Shown here: in pieces, positions 32,012 through 40,975 of the stretch
How positions within the stretch are numbered: position 1 is the stretch's first letter
How the letters are laid out: every line of letters starts with the position of its first letter
NCBI GenBank assembly: GCA_943359525.1
Contig: CALRHV010000005.1
Coordinates: forward strand, 1 to 55,664
Source of the DNA: Candidatus Uhrbacteria bacterium
Lineage (GTDB): Bacteria; Patescibacteriota; Patescibacteriia; UBA9934
Direction of reading: 5' to 3'
Length of the DNA: 55,664 nt
Made by a program: the position numbers and the translations under genes
Notes under the pieces: model-generated
Database searches by the model: none
What the model was told of the DNA's origin: nothing
Seen by the model: only the letters and a program-made list of their open reading frames with translations

Positions 32012-32172
32012 CGTCGGTTCGGCGAGTGTTGGTTGGTGCGGTCGGTCTTTAAGGAGATCGGTCGCCGTCCGGGCCACGATACGGCCCTTGCTTCTCGCGG
32101 TTGATGGAATCCTCCGGGACCACGTCGCCGCACAGTGCTCTTTCCTCTGACATTCAACTTCGTGGAGTTCCC

Positions 32173-32784
32173 ATGTTCCTTCTCTCCCTCATCTCTCTTG
32201 CGCTCGCCGGCGCCCCCACGGCTCCGCGCACTGTCGCGAACCCGTACATCAAGAACGTTGAGTTCGCGATGAGCTTACCGGATGATTGCGGCCCCAACAC
32301 GGGGTGCGTCACGGTGATCAACACCGGTGGCACGTACCTCGAGATCACCAACGACAACGTTCCCGGTCCGACCCGTGTTGTGGACCACGGCGGCTACACC
32401 GTCGGTGTCTATCTGGACGGGCTCCCGGTCTTCGTTGCTTTGAGTGTGGATGAAACCACCGGCGAGACCATTCCGATGGTCAGCGGCACGTTCGTCAGCG
32501 TGATGGACCCCTGTCTTCGCAGCGGGCACCAGAAGCGGACGTACGTCCAGGTCGGCGCCGCCAATACCGTCAATCTGTCGGCGACGCAGATCATCTTCCA
32601 CGCCGAACCCGGCGCGGACATGGTGGTGCGAGACGCCAGCACGGGAGCGATCGTGAAGATCCATCCCGGCTGGGGCGAACGCGGCGGAAGCGGAGGCGGC
32701 TACGAAAGCAGGCTCCGTTCCGGACCGGGCCAGTCTTCCGCTGGTTACGAGGTTCGCCTCGGCAACGGGAAGTGTCGCGACTGA
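32173..32784 (+). CDS. Secreted protein, unknown family (203 aa), GC-rich class
   Basis: Signal peptide MFLLSLISLALAGA, then a beta-rich mature protein with a close Cys pair (DDCGPNTGC), another Cys near DPCLRSG and a last one at the C-terminus (GNGKCRD). The region after residue 165 is Gly/Ser/Arg-rich (GERGGSGGGYESRLRSG). No family match recognised. The ATG at 32173 has GGAG just upstream. It follows the 209-aa gene by 161 bases and could share its transcript, ending at the terminator at 32837. Confidence 0.68.
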   Translation: MFLLSLISLALAGAPTAPRTVANPYIKNVEFAMSLPDDCGPNTGCVTVINTGGTYLEITNDNVPGPTRVVDHGGYTVGVYLDGLPVFVALSVDETTGETIPMVSGTFVSVMDPCLRSGHQKRTYVQVGAANTVNLSATQIIFHAEPGADMVVRDASTGAIVKIHPGWGERGGSGGGYESRLRSGPGQSSAGYEVRLGNGKCRD

Positions 32785-32836
32785 CATCGCGACAACCGTG
32801 TGACTCGTTACCGCAATTACGCGTTACACACGACGG

Positions 32837-32870
32837 CGCCGCCAATCCTCTGGGTTGGCGGCGTTTCGAT
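32837..32870 (+). terminator. Terminator after the secreted-protein genes
   Basis: CGCCGCCAA (32837-32845) pairs with TTGGCGGCG (32855-32863), followed by TTTCGATTT. Confidence 0.8.
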
Positions 32871-32884
32871 TTCTGGAATGGTTC

Positions 32885-32972
32885 GTCTTTGCGAGGAAGG
32901 TAATCCCGACGAAGCAATCTAGGTGACACCTGGATTGCCGCGTCGAACGATTACGTTCTCCTCGCAATGACG
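32885..32972. repeat. Interspersed inverted repeat (TTGCGAGGA...GCAATCT type)
   Basis: Arm 1 (about 32885-32926: GTCTTTGCGAGGA, TAATC, GACG, GCAATC) and arm 2 (about 32927-32972: GATTGC, CGTC, GATTA, TCCTCGCAATGAC) are imperfect inverted copies. Elements with this core are repeated in many bacterial genomes. It fills the space between the GC-rich block and the polysaccharide genes. Confidence 0.75.
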
Positions 32973-32976
32973 GAAG

Positions 32977-34284
32977 TTATTTCGACTCCTTCTTCACCAT
33001 CATCCCTATCAAACAGAACACCGTCAGTATTGCTAAATCATTTTTGAAAAACGGCACATCTACCAATCCATGAATTGTCATCGTAAGGATCGCTGCGGCA
33101 AATGCCAGCACGAGCGCGTCGTCTTTTCGTCGCCATGCGGTTCGTATAATGAGGATCGCTCCGATGATAAGTCCTATGAGTCCAATAAGCCCCAGCTCCG
33201 ACCACACGTTTAAGAAAATATTATGTGGGTACTGGAAGATTTCGTAGAACGTTGCGTTGTGATATGGCGTGAGTACGACGGGATAGCCATTAAGTCCAGC
33301 ACCAAGGAACGGACGATCCGCAAGCATCGTAAGAGTTTCACTCCATTGTGCTCGACGAACGAGACCAGAAGAATCGTGAAGCGTAATCTTTTGTACGATC
33401 GATGGCACAAAAATCATTACAGCGGACGCCCCAGCAATTGTTGCGGCGATGATGGCGTATTTGATCCGTCCAGCAATCGGCGCGAGAAGTCCGATGATCA
33501 CGAGCGCAACGGGAACTGCGATGAGTGCCGCTTCTGTTTTTGCGGCAACGATTCCACCGAGCATGAGAAGAATCGCGCCTCCCCCAGCCCCTCCATAAAT
33601 GGAGGGGAGCCACTCAGTGATTCCTCTCCCCCCATTTATGGAGGGAGTCGGAGGGGGGCTTGTCCGTACGGAGATGATTCGGTTGAAGAACCTCACCACC
33701 GCCATCGCCATAATCGGCGCGATGAACAGACCAACGGCGTTTGGATAGTCGTAGAGTGACGTTGCGCGGTTTTCAATCGCCCATGCGTCGGGAATGCCGA
33801 AGTGAGTGAGAGCTTGGAGAATAGCAAGGGTGCCGACGACGGTTGCTGATGCAATAAGTGCGGTGATGATGCGTTCAGTATCTGCGCGGTCGGGCATTAC
33901 CGACTTAATGACGAGCGCAAGCAGAATTGGTTCGATGATGTACGCCTTGAGAATGCCGAGCGCGGAAAGTGTGTCCGGTGCGATGACGGTGGAGACGATT
34001 CCGGCGATGACAATGAGTACGATTGGAGCCCGATACCATCCGAACGATTCCCAAACCGTAGAGACGGCTCGCTGCGCCGTCTCCGATCGTAATCGAAGAA
34101 CGGCGAGCGCAATCGTGATCAACACAAAGCCTTCAAGCAGCGTAGAAGGAATCGGTCCAACATCCAGTCGAATAAGATACGTCGGTAACAATGTGAAGAG
34201 AAGAACGATGCCGAGTTTTTGATTTCGCCAAGAGAGAACAGCAAAGGCGGCAAGGAGGATCGTAAGGAGGGCGGGAAAGATCAT
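32977..34284 (-). CDS. O-antigen ligase/polymerase family membrane protein
   Basis: A 435-aa protein with about ten to eleven membrane helices and the Wzy/WaaL-type loop near residues 325-360 (ADRPFLGAGLNGY, then FYEIFQYPHNIFLNVWSELGL), where the H of PHN is the conserved residue. It would link or polymerise surface glycan on the outer side of the membrane. It begins 6 bases after the flippase stop, forming a two-gene unit. Residues about 208-237 (SPPPTPSINGG, ITEWLPSIYGGAGGG) are encoded by an 83-base palindromic repeat inserted in frame. Confidence 0.87.
   Translation of the reverse strand: MIFPALLTILLAAFAVLSWRNQKLGIVLLFTLLPTYLIRLDVGPIPSTLLEGFVLITIALAVLRLRSETAQRAVSTVWESFGWYRAPIVLIVIAGIVSTVIAPDTLSALGILKAYIIEPILLALVIKSVMPDRADTERIITALIASATVVGTLAILQALTHFGIPDAWAIENRATSLYDYPNAVGLFIAPIMAMAVVRFFNRIISVRTSPPPTPSINGGRGITEWLPSIYGGAGGGAILLMLGGIVAAKTEAALIAVPVALVIIGLLAPIAGRIKYAIIAATIAGASAVMIFVPSIVQKITLHDSSGLVRRAQWSETLTMLADRPFLGAGLNGYPVVLTPYHNATFYEIFQYPHNIFLNVWSELGLIGLIGLIIGAILIIRTAWRRKDDALVLAFAAAILTMTIHGLVDVPFFKNDLAILTVFCLIGMMVKKESK
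33578..33660 (-). repeat. Palindromic repeat inserted in frame in the ligase gene
   Basis: An inverted repeat with two CCCTCCATAAATGG-type cores: arm 1 (33578-33616) and arm 2 (33620-33660) are near complements. It stays open in frame and encodes a Pro/Gly-rich loop. A half-length relative is in the riboflavin synthase gene (51238-51275). Confidence 0.75.
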
Positions 34285-34290
34285 AGAGGT

Positions 34291-35727
34291 TTACACAACA
34301 AGTCCCGGATCTGCTCGGAATAATCGGAGGAGCGATTTCGGCGACGGCCCACCGAGGGCTGCGAGCGTGGTGATATAGAGGGCGGTGCCGATTGGAATAG
34401 AAACGAGTGCGCTGAAATCGCGCACAGCATACAAGCCAAACGCCATGACGAGTGACGCGCCTAAACATTTCATAAAAATCTTCAAATCCGGTTTCCATTG
34501 TGTATGTCGCATGACGACGACGGCTGCGATGATGCCAATGAGCGTTTCTGCGAATAACGACATTGCTGCCGCTGCCCACATGCCAAACCGCGGAATGAAG
34601 ATTGCGTAGCCAATAAGGGTGAGTGTTGCGACGAATGCGTATGCGAATGTCATTGCTCGCTGTTTGCCAATAGCGACGACGGTGTATGAGAAGAGTGATC
34701 CAAGAAACACTGCGGTTGCTGTTGGGCCCAGAATAGCGAGAATTTGTCCGGCTGGGGCAAGTGAAGATTTTACGAGAGTCATCACCGCAACGCCACACAT
34801 CACGCTGCCAAAGGCAAAAGGAACGCCGAGCATAACGAGCATATCGAAGCCGTCTTGCATGCGTTTTGCGAAGAGTGGTCGATTATGTGCCGCCCATGCG
34901 GCAACGAGAAGGGGGAGGAGTAGGCCCATGAGTGTTGTCGGCACCGTCGTTACCACGTCGATAACTTTGTACGCGCCGCCGTAGTAGCCAATTTCCGTAT
35001 CCGATCGTCCAAAAAGCCACATGAACAGCACGTCGCCTTTTAAATAGAGAAGATTAAAGAAAATGGAGATGCCGATGGGCCAGCTTTTTGTGAAGATCGT
35101 TTTTGCGATGTCGAGATCAAAGCTGAGTGACATCGGAATGTAGGCTCGCACTCCTCGGAGCATCAGCAGAACGTGGACGACGCCGCCAATAACGAACGCG
35201 AACGACGCTGCGCCAAGACCAAGATTCCAATTCCACACAGCAAGCACACCAAGAAATGCAACGCAGCGATTTGCGGTTTCGGCGAGCGTTGCTTGTGTAA
35301 GCAGGAGGCGTTTTTGAAAGACGCCAACAAATACTTGTGCGATTGAGCTAAAAAAGAACGAACCAGCGAAAAAGAGAATTGCCAGACGCTCGTCGGGTGT
35401 TACAGGAAGAAACATTGCGGATATTGGCGCGATACTTAAAAACACGAATGCACTAACGGCGCGAACGGAGAAAATTGTGCCGAGGATCTTTTTCTCGTTC
35501 GCGCCAGGCTCCGAAATCATTTGTGCCGTCGTGAGCGTTAGCCCAAAGTCCACAAGAATCGCGAAAACTGATGCGTACGTTTGTGCTTTTGTGAGTGCGC
35601 CATAGCCGGCATCATCGAGCGTGTGAATCAAAAGCCAGAATGTAGCCAGCCCAAGAACGGTGCCGACAATCTTGCCAACCACCTGAATCACGGTGTTTTT
35701 TGCGAGTGCGCTGCGTTCGGTGGACAT
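34291..35727 (-). CDS. Polysaccharide flippase (MOP/Wzx family)
   Basis: A 478-aa protein with about 12-14 hydrophobic helices across its length, beginning ALAKNTVIQVVGKIVGTVLGLATFWLL, typical of polysaccharide transporters of the MOP superfamily, which flip lipid-linked oligosaccharides. The C-terminal half has the paired helices seen in the family (FAYAFVATLTLIGYAIFIPRFGMWAAA). ATG 35727 is chosen because the extended -10 TGGTACAAT lies 11 bases upstream; the in-frame TTG at 35748 falls in the promoter. It is first of a unit with the O-antigen ligase gene. Confidence 0.88.
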   Translation of the reverse strand: MSTERSALAKNTVIQVVGKIVGTVLGLATFWLLIHTLDDAGYGALTKAQTYASVFAILVDFGLTLTTAQMISEPGANEKKILGTIFSVRAVSAFVFLSIAPISAMFLPVTPDERLAILFFAGSFFFSSIAQVFVGVFQKRLLLTQATLAETANRCVAFLGVLAVWNWNLGLGAASFAFVIGGVVHVLLMLRGVRAYIPMSLSFDLDIAKTIFTKSWPIGISIFFNLLYLKGDVLFMWLFGRSDTEIGYYGGAYKVIDVVTTVPTTLMGLLLPLLVAAWAAHNRPLFAKRMQDGFDMLVMLGVPFAFGSVMCGVAVMTLVKSSLAPAGQILAILGPTATAVFLGSLFSYTVVAIGKQRAMTFAYAFVATLTLIGYAIFIPRFGMWAAAAMSLFAETLIGIIAAVVVMRHTQWKPDLKIFMKCLGASLVMAFGLYAVRDFSALVSIPIGTALYITTLAALGGPSPKSLLRLFRADPGLVV

Positions 35728-35738
35728 AGTTGATGCAA

Positions 35739-35761
35739 ATTGTACCAAGAATTGTTACAAT
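35739..35761. promoter_or_regulatory. Divergent extended -10 elements
   Basis: Minus: TGGTACAAT with TACAAT at 35744-35739, 11 bases before ATG 35727. Plus: TGTTACAAT with TACAAT at 35756-35761, 12 bases before ATG 35774. The two lie 12 bases apart, so RNA polymerase could serve only one side at a time. Confidence 0.6.
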
Positions 35762-35773
35762 GCGCTTGCATCT

Positions 35774-37612
35774 ATGCCTTCATTTTTCCGCCGAATTTGT
35801 TCTGCATTCGTCGCTGTGGCCGCGGTTCTTTCCCTTTGCCCTGTACCCACCGCGCACGCAGCGGTCTACTCCGCGCTGCAAATCACGAATTCTGGGAGCG
35901 GAACAATCGTTATGGCGCCAGGCGAAATAAAGACGATTACCACAACATTTCAAAACACATCCGATTTTACATGGAAGAATGACGGCGCAGGATACGTTTC
36001 CCTCTATACATACGGCCCAAAGTATCGCACGAGCGTGTTCGATCCTGGAACATGGCTTTCGCCAAGTCAGGTAAAGCGAATGGCGGAGGCGTCGGTGGTA
36101 AAAGGAAAGATCGGAACATTTACGTTTCAGTTGAAGGCGCCAACAGCAATCGGGAAGTATACGGAAACGTTTAAGCTCGCGTCCGAGCTGTACTCCTGGT
36201 TCGAAGGCGGGGAATTTACATTGAATATCACGGTGAAGGCTTCGTCGGCCACCACCGCGAAATCGACCACTACATCATCGACAACCGCAACACCATCGAC
36301 ATCAGTGTCGTCCGACCGTGCAACGCTTTCAATGGTGTCGGCGAACAAGGTGAAGTCGGTGGCGGGGAAGTCGGTTACGCTTTCTGCGGGATTTAAAAAT
36401 ACTGGCACGACAACGTGGAAGAATTACGGACTGCGAGCTCCAGACATGAGTATTGCATCTACGGGTTCCTTTAAACACGCGTCGTGGAAGGGCGATGTCG
36501 TCACGAGTGCAGCGTCAACAATTAAGCCGGGGGAGACGGCGTATCTGACGTTTGCGATTACCGTGCCAAAAACAAATGGAAAACACACGGCAAAATTTCA
36601 ATTTGCTGCGAATGAAGCGGTGGTCGACGATACCTTTGTGACGATTCCTGTTGAAGTGACTGGCGGTGCTGCAGAAGCGGTTTCTGCACCAAAAGACGAC
36701 AGTGTTGACGACGGAGGTCAGGGCGTTGCGTACATTGCAGAACCAACGATGCGCGTTGGTGTGCTGATTGTGGACGAAGAGACCGAGGATGAGGTCGTGA
36801 TCACATCAGGCGAAAGCGACTTCGATGTGAAAGATCTTGAGGGAAATCTGCTTGCTGAAATGAAGAAGGGCCAATCGGTGACTGCGGCGTGGGACGGAAA
36901 GACATATACGTTTGATGGGGGGAAGGGAATCGAAAAGGTATCGAGTGGCATCCGCATCATTCCAAAGACGGTGAATGCCATCATGACCGTGACCAATTTC
37001 GATCGAAAAGTTACGCGCGGATCGTCATTTACGGACAATACGTTCCGAAATATTCTCGAACTTCGTTACAACGTGCCGAATGATCGCACCTGGCTCATCA
37101 ATGAGCTATCGATGGAATATTATCTTCGTGGTTTGGCAGAGACCTCAAATATTTCTCCTGCCGAATTTCAGAAAACACTCATCACGGCTGCGCGAACGTA
37201 TGCGTTTTATCACTGGAGCCGCGCCACAAAGCATAAGAGTGAGTTTTTTCACGTGGATGCATGGCTTGATCAGGTATACAAGGGCTACGGACAGGAGCTC
37301 CGCACCCCGAATCTCACCGCAGCCATCGAGGCAACTCGTGGCAGAATCGTAACGTATCAAGGCGAGACTGCAATCACGCCATACTTTTCTCGCAGTGATG
37401 GACACACAAGGAATTGGAGTGATGTGTGGTACGGAAGTGTTGCGTGGGCTGTTTCCGTGCCCGTTCCGTGCGACGAAGGAAAGACTCTTTGGGGTCACGG
37501 CGTGGGAATGTCCGCTTCTGGCGCACTCTGCATGGCAAACCAAGGCCAAATGTACGACGAGATTCTGCGATACTTCTATATCGGAATTGATGTAGCGAAA
37601 AAGTGGGAGTAA
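35774..37612 (+). CDS. SpoIID/LytB-domain secreted protein with two Ig-like domains
   Basis: A 612-aa exported protein. After a signal peptide (ICSAFVAVAAVLSLCPVPTAHA) come two N-terminal Ig-like domains of the NBR1-central type (about 30-145 and 178-295), separated by a Ser/Thr-rich linker, then a beta linker and a SpoIID domain (about 430-600: LRYNVPNDRTWLINELSMEYYLRGLAE, AARTYAFYHWSRATKH, FSRSDGHTRNWSDVW, GHGVGMSASGA). In the family this domain is a peptidoglycan glycan-strand lytic enzyme. It probably works at the cell wall. It ends where the PH-domain gene stops on the opposite strand. Confidence 0.86.
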   Translation: MPSFFRRICSAFVAVAAVLSLCPVPTAHAAVYSALQITNSGSGTIVMAPGEIKTITTTFQNTSDFTWKNDGAGYVSLYTYGPKYRTSVFDPGTWLSPSQVKRMAEASVVKGKIGTFTFQLKAPTAIGKYTETFKLASELYSWFEGGEFTLNITVKASSATTAKSTTTSSTTATPSTSVSSDRATLSMVSANKVKSVAGKSVTLSAGFKNTGTTTWKNYGLRAPDMSIASTGSFKHASWKGDVVTSAASTIKPGETAYLTFAITVPKTNGKHTAKFQFAANEAVVDDTFVTIPVEVTGGAAEAVSAPKDDSVDDGGQGVAYIAEPTMRVGVLIVDEETEDEVVITSGESDFDVKDLEGNLLAEMKKGQSVTAAWDGKTYTFDGGKGIEKVSSGIRIIPKTVNAIMTVTNFDRKVTRGSSFTDNTFRNILELRYNVPNDRTWLINELSMEYYLRGLAETSNISPAEFQKTLITAARTYAFYHWSRATKHKSEFFHVDAWLDQVYKGYGQELRTPNLTAAIEATRGRIVTYQGETAITPYFSRSDGHTRNWSDVWYGSVAWAVSVPVPCDEGKTLWGHGVGMSASGALCMANQGQMYDEILRYFYIGIDVAKKWE

Positions 37613-38182
37613 CTATTCCGTCGGCGCCTCTTCCTCATGCATCTTGTGCCCATGAGTATTCTTACACGTCTTTGCTAATCCACCGATCGCGATTTTTACG
37701 TCGTCGGGATTGTCGATGTTTTTAAACTGGAACCGTTCGCGCTCGGCGGCTGTCTGCACAAATACGTTTCCGAAGGTTAAGAATGTTGCGAGATATCCTT
37801 TTTGTTCACTCGTAATATCTTGAATTTGATGAAGATACACCTCAGAAACCACGCGATTAAAGAGTCCGTGTTGCTCGGTGTTGATAATGCGTTCCGTGGT
37901 AACAATCCACACGTCGAGCCAGTAATCGGTGAGCTCGGTAAGCGTAAGCACAAGAATAACGAGGAGGTATGCCACAAGCGTTGCGACGAGGGCTGGGCCC
38001 CAAAAAACGTGGGCGATCAGGTCGGGACTCGCAAGTTCAATGAGTGTTCCAACAACGATTGGAAGCACAAAAAGTACGCCGCTGAAGGCGAAAATACGAA
38101 TGAGATCAATCCAATGACGACGCAAAAAGAGAATGACCTTTTCATTCGGTAACGCATTTGGAAGTGTATCGAGATTCATCAT
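37613..38182 (-). CDS. Bacterial PH-domain (YdbS/bPH2-like) membrane protein
   Basis: A 189-aa protein with two hydrophobic helices (IFAFSGVLFVLPIVVGTLIEL and LVATLVAYLLVILVLTLTEL) followed by a bPH2-like beta domain (DYWLDVWIVTTERIINTEQHGLFNRVVSEVYLHQIQDI). The C-terminal tail is acidic with a Cys/His segment (CKNTHGHKMHEEE). Function in the family is unknown. The start ATGATG at 38182 overlaps the stop of the upstream gene by 4 bases, showing a two-gene unit. The stop at 37613 directly abuts the SpoIID gene stop. Confidence 0.8.
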   Translation of the reverse strand: MMNLDTLPNALPNEKVILFLRRHWIDLIRIFAFSGVLFVLPIVVGTLIELASPDLIAHVFWGPALVATLVAYLLVILVLTLTELTDYWLDVWIVTTERIINTEQHGLFNRVVSEVYLHQIQDITSEQKGYLATFLTFGNVFVQTAAERERFQFKNIDNPDDVKIAIGGLAKTCKNTHGHKMHEEEAPTE

Positions 38183-38448
38183 AGGCCAAAGGACGATGAG
38201 CTTCCGCCGGTGAATGGCAGAATGTCGCTGAGTGTTACTGTTTGTGTCCATTGGATGTCGAGAAGTGCGGTGGCGCCAAGGACAAGCACAAAAAGATAGC
38301 TGACGAGGTATACCAAAATCAATCCAATCGCGCCGCGTCCAACGACGCCGTAACGCGCAAGATGGAAAACATTAAAAAAAAGAAACAGCGCCGTGAACGC
38401 AACAATGAATGCGAATGGCACGAGGAGAACCCACAACGGAATATCCAT
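38179..38448 (-). CDS. Small membrane protein, unknown function (89 aa)
   Basis: Two hydrophobic helices (WVLLVPFAFIVAFTALFLFFNVF and GAIGLILVYLVSYLFVLVLGATAL) with a Ser/Gly-rich end (FTGGSSSSFGL). No family recognised. The ATG at 38448 follows TGCTACAAT (ending 38457) by 8 bases, so it is likely leaderless. It overlaps the PH-domain gene start by 4 bases, suggesting a joint role at the membrane. Confidence 0.7.
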   Translation of the reverse strand: MDIPLWVLLVPFAFIVAFTALFLFFNVFHLARYGVVGRGAIGLILVYLVSYLFVLVLGATALLDIQWTQTVTLSDILPFTGGSSSSFGL

Positions 38449-38456
38449 ACGGGCCT

Positions 38457-38465
38457 ATTGTAGCA
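38457..38465 (-). promoter_or_regulatory. Extended -10 for the 89-aa membrane protein gene
   Basis: TGCTACAAT on minus (38465-38457), 8 bases before the ATG at 38448. It sits just after the ruvB stop on the same strand. Confidence 0.6.
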
Positions 38466-39482
38466 TTATTTTTTGCGTCCTAAATGCTCGTATGCTCGTG
38501 CGGTTGCCATTCTTCCACGAGGCGTGCGCTCTAAGAATCCGAGTTGAAGCAAATACGGCTCGTACACTTCTTCGATCGTCTCTGTTTCCTCCTGTGTCGC
38601 CGCGGCGAGAGTGCCGAGACCAACAGGACCGCCATTGAACTTGTCGATGAGCGTAAGAAGAAGATGACGATCAACGGGATCAAGGCCAAGATCGTCAATC
38701 GCGAGCATCGTAAGGGCTTCGTGCGCAACGTCGGGGGTAAGAATTCCGTTATGACGAATCTGTGCAACGTCGCGAACACGTTTTAAAAGACGATTCGCGA
38801 TGCGTGGAGTTTTTCGTGCACGACACGCAATTGTTTTCGCGGTTTCCTCGTCCATGTCGAGGCTAAGAATCTTCGCGCTTCTGTGAAGAATCTTCGCCAT
38901 GTCGTCATCGGAATAGAAGTTGAGATGTAACGTGCTACCGAATCTGTCGCGAAGTGGAGCAGAGAGTAACGAGAGGCGCGTAGTCGCGCCGATAATGGTG
39001 AATGGCTCAAGGCTTAGTCGGAGTGTGCGCGCCGATGGGCCTTTGCCGACGACGAGATCGAGCGCGAAGTCTTCCATCGCGGGGTACAACACTTCTTCGA
39101 TGTTGTGGTTCATGCGGTGAATTTCGTCGATAAACAACACGTCGCCACGCGAAAGATTGGAAAGAATCGCGGCAAGATCGCCAACCCGCTCAAGGGCTGG
39201 GCCGCTCGTTACTCGAACATTCGCTCCCATTTCGGCGCCGATGATGTGCGCGAGGGTTGTTTTGCCAAGACCAGGATTGCCGTAAAGCAGAAGATGCTCG
39301 ATTGGCTCGTTGCGTGCCTTCGCTGCGTCGATGAAGATTGAAAGATTTGTTTTGAGATCGTCTTGACCAACAAAATCATCCAACCGCGACGGGCGCAGGG
39401 TGTTTTCGATGATTCGCTCTTCCGGATCCGCTGTTTTCTCAACGATCCGCTGCGCATCATTGTGTTCTTCCTCGTGCAACAT
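38466..39482 (-). CDS. ruvB: Holliday junction branch-migration helicase RuvB
   Basis: A 338-aa AAA+ protein. It begins [16 protein letters not shown], then [15 protein letters not shown]; Walker A is GNPGLGKTT (68-76), Walker B is [11 protein letters not shown], and the sensor and arginine-finger region [17 protein letters not shown] follows. The C-terminal winged helix ends [20 protein letters not shown], as in RuvB. With RuvA it drives branch migration at recombination junctions; ruvA and ruvC are not in the window. ATG 39482 lies 11 bases after a TACAAT. Confidence 0.95.
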   Translation of the reverse strand: MLHEEEHNDAQRIVEKTADPEERIIENTLRPSRLDDFVGQDDLKTNLSIFIDAAKARNEPIEHLLLYGNPGLGKTTLAHIIGAEMGANVRVTSGPALERVGDLAAILSNLSRGDVLFIDEIHRMNHNIEEVLYPAMEDFALDLVVGKGPSARTLRLSLEPFTIIGATTRLSLLSAPLRDRFGSTLHLNFYSDDDMAKILHRSAKILSLDMDEETAKTIACRARKTPRIANRLLKRVRDVAQIRHNGILTPDVAHEALTMLAIDDLGLDPVDRHLLLTLIDKFNGGPVGLGTLAAATQEETETIEEVYEPYLLQLGFLERTPRGRMATARAYEHLGRKK

Positions 39483-39596
39483 ATCTTGCAGAAATTGTAC
39501 CGTACTGATTGACTTTTCACCATTTTTTATGCTCAAATGAGTCACCGCGACCCTCGCGGAAAACACAGAATCATTCGGTTTCCCCAGGAGCCAGCA

Positions 39597-40712
39597 ATGG
39601 CGAAAACCCCTCCCGATCCCACCCGCGCAACTGTTCTTGGTGAAGAAGCGCCTCCGATGCCTCTGCGGTCCGTCGTCCGCCAGCTCGGCATGCCCGTTGA
39701 ACCATCAATCCCGTCTGAGTTCCTCGTGGACCTCACCCGCCGCACGATGATTCCCGAGGCAGAAATTGACGGCGCGCCGTCGATCCCCGTGGAACTGCGG
39801 GGTGCTCGTACGTTGGGTCTCGGACCAGCCAAGATCACCAACGTTCCTCCACAGCCGCCGCCCATTCGTCAGAGGATCGGGCTTCGGGCCAATGCCTGGA
39901 CCGTCGCCGACGTGAAATCGTTGGGCTGGTTGCAGTCCCCAAGTCCTCTTGGCAAGCCGGTAGTGGCCGGAGGACGGATGGTATCGGTGGTCATCGCTGC
40001 GAAGGTTATGAATCTCTTCGCTGGAGCAGAGAAGGGAACCACTATCGTGGAGATTGATCTCGTGTTCGCTCCTGTCATTTCCGGGAGGATCGAGGAGAAC
40101 TGGGCGCTTCGCTATATGCAGAGCAACGGCGAGCTTCGCAACACGTTGAATGCGGCCCTGCAAACTGTATTCGCTCGTGTTCCGCTCTGGCCCGGGCTCG
40201 TCGTCCGTTTTGTTGGCGGCCCACCGATGACGGAGGCGGATGCTCGTGTGAATGGATACCACGTCTGGATCAACGAAAATCGCTCGCCAACGCGGGTGGA
40301 GATCGACGACCGGGTCGTGCAAGCTGCACGCGAAGAGGCGGAGTCCGCTTTCCTGACCGCGGAGCAGAGGCCATTCACTAGGTTCACTGTGGCGTGGTGG
40401 AAAAAGTTCGATCCACCCCGATATCACGCATACCTGCTCGGAAAGTTCCTTGCCGAGCGTGAGGATCCAACGAGTCTCGGTAAAAAGGAGACCGAAGCGC
40501 TGAAGACGGCGCTGAGCGATCCCGTGGGATCCGTCATCAGTAGCCTCTCGGCAGTCGTTTTCGGCGAAGACTTGGAAGCGGAGGCTGCGCTTAAGGCGAA
40601 AGGCCGTGCGCCGGTGACGCCGACGATGATCGGCGAACGTCACCCCACGTTCATGGAGTACGAAGGCGAGATCCCTGATACCGCCATCGCCCCACTGGAC
40701 AGCAAAGGCTGA
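39597..40712 (+). CDS. Hypothetical protein (371 aa), GC-rich class
   Basis: I recognise no family. The N-terminal 100 residues are Pro-rich and probably flexible ([13 protein letters not shown]); the central part (about 105-235) looks like an alpha/beta domain ([37 protein letters not shown]); the end (about 250-350) is helical and charged. No signal peptide or membrane segment is seen, so it is probably cytoplasmic. The ATG at 39597 has AGGAG 7 bases upstream; an earlier ATG at 39537 lies near the ruvB promoter. Its own terminator follows. Confidence 0.65.
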   Translation: MAKTPPDPTRATVLGEEAPPMPLRSVVRQLGMPVEPSIPSEFLVDLTRRTMIPEAEIDGAPSIPVELRGARTLGLGPAKITNVPPQPPPIRQRIGLRANAWTVADVKSLGWLQSPSPLGKPVVAGGRMVSVVIAAKVMNLFAGAEKGTTIVEIDLVFAPVISGRIEENWALRYMQSNGELRNTLNAALQTVFARVPLWPGLVVRFVGGPPMTEADARVNGYHVWINENRSPTRVEIDDRVVQAAREEAESAFLTAEQRPFTRFTVAWWKKFDPPRYHAYLLGKFLAEREDPTSLGKKETEALKTALSDPVGSVISSLSAVVFGEDLEAEAALKAKGRAPVTPTMIGERHPTFMEYEGEIPDTAIAPLDSKG

Positions 40713-40738
40713 GTTCAGCAGTACGTGTGACCATACGT

Positions 40739-40778
40739 GGAGCCTGGCGCGTACGCGTGCCAGGCTCCTGCTTGTTTC
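40739..40778 (+). terminator. Terminator after the 371-aa gene
   Basis: A near-perfect palindrome (GGAGCCTGGC with GCCAGGCTCC, 40739-40748 with 40759-40768) is followed by TGCTTGTTT. Confidence 0.75.
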
Positions 40779-40808
40779 AAACGAAATTTTCGTGCAGAAT
40801 ATGGATGC

Positions 40809-40895
40809 GCCGGGGTGGCGAAGTTGGTATACGCGGCAGACTTAAGATCTGCTTCCAGAAATGGATCAAGGGTTCGAGTCCCTTCCCCGGCACCA
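40809..40895 (+). tRNA. tRNA-Leu (TAA)
   Basis: Acceptor GCCGGGG/CCCCGGC, anticodon loop CTTAAGA within GCAGA/TCTGC, long variable arm, A discriminator (40892) and encoded CCA. Confidence 0.96.
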
Positions 40896-40896
40896 G

Positions 40897-40930
40897 AAAA
40901 GCACCGTTGAATGACGGTGTTTTCTATTTT
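40897..40930 (+). terminator. Terminator after tRNA-Leu (TAA)
   Basis: CACCGT (40902-40907) pairs with ACGGTG (40914-40919), extended by AAAA/TTTT, followed by a T-rich tail. Confidence 0.75.
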
Positions 40931-40975
40931 TGAAGATCGAGTTTTGTGATAAGGTTTTGCTATTGTATTGTCTGT

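Noticed and set aside
31310-32077. Minus-strand frame of 255 aa opposite the 209-aa secreted protein
   Set aside because: The plus frame has a signal peptide, a ribosome-binding site and a promoter; the minus frame has none.
39705-40643. Minus-strand frame of 312 aa opposite the 371-aa gene
   Set aside because: No ribosome-binding site or promoter in that direction and an Arg/His/Pro-rich composition typical of a shadow frame.
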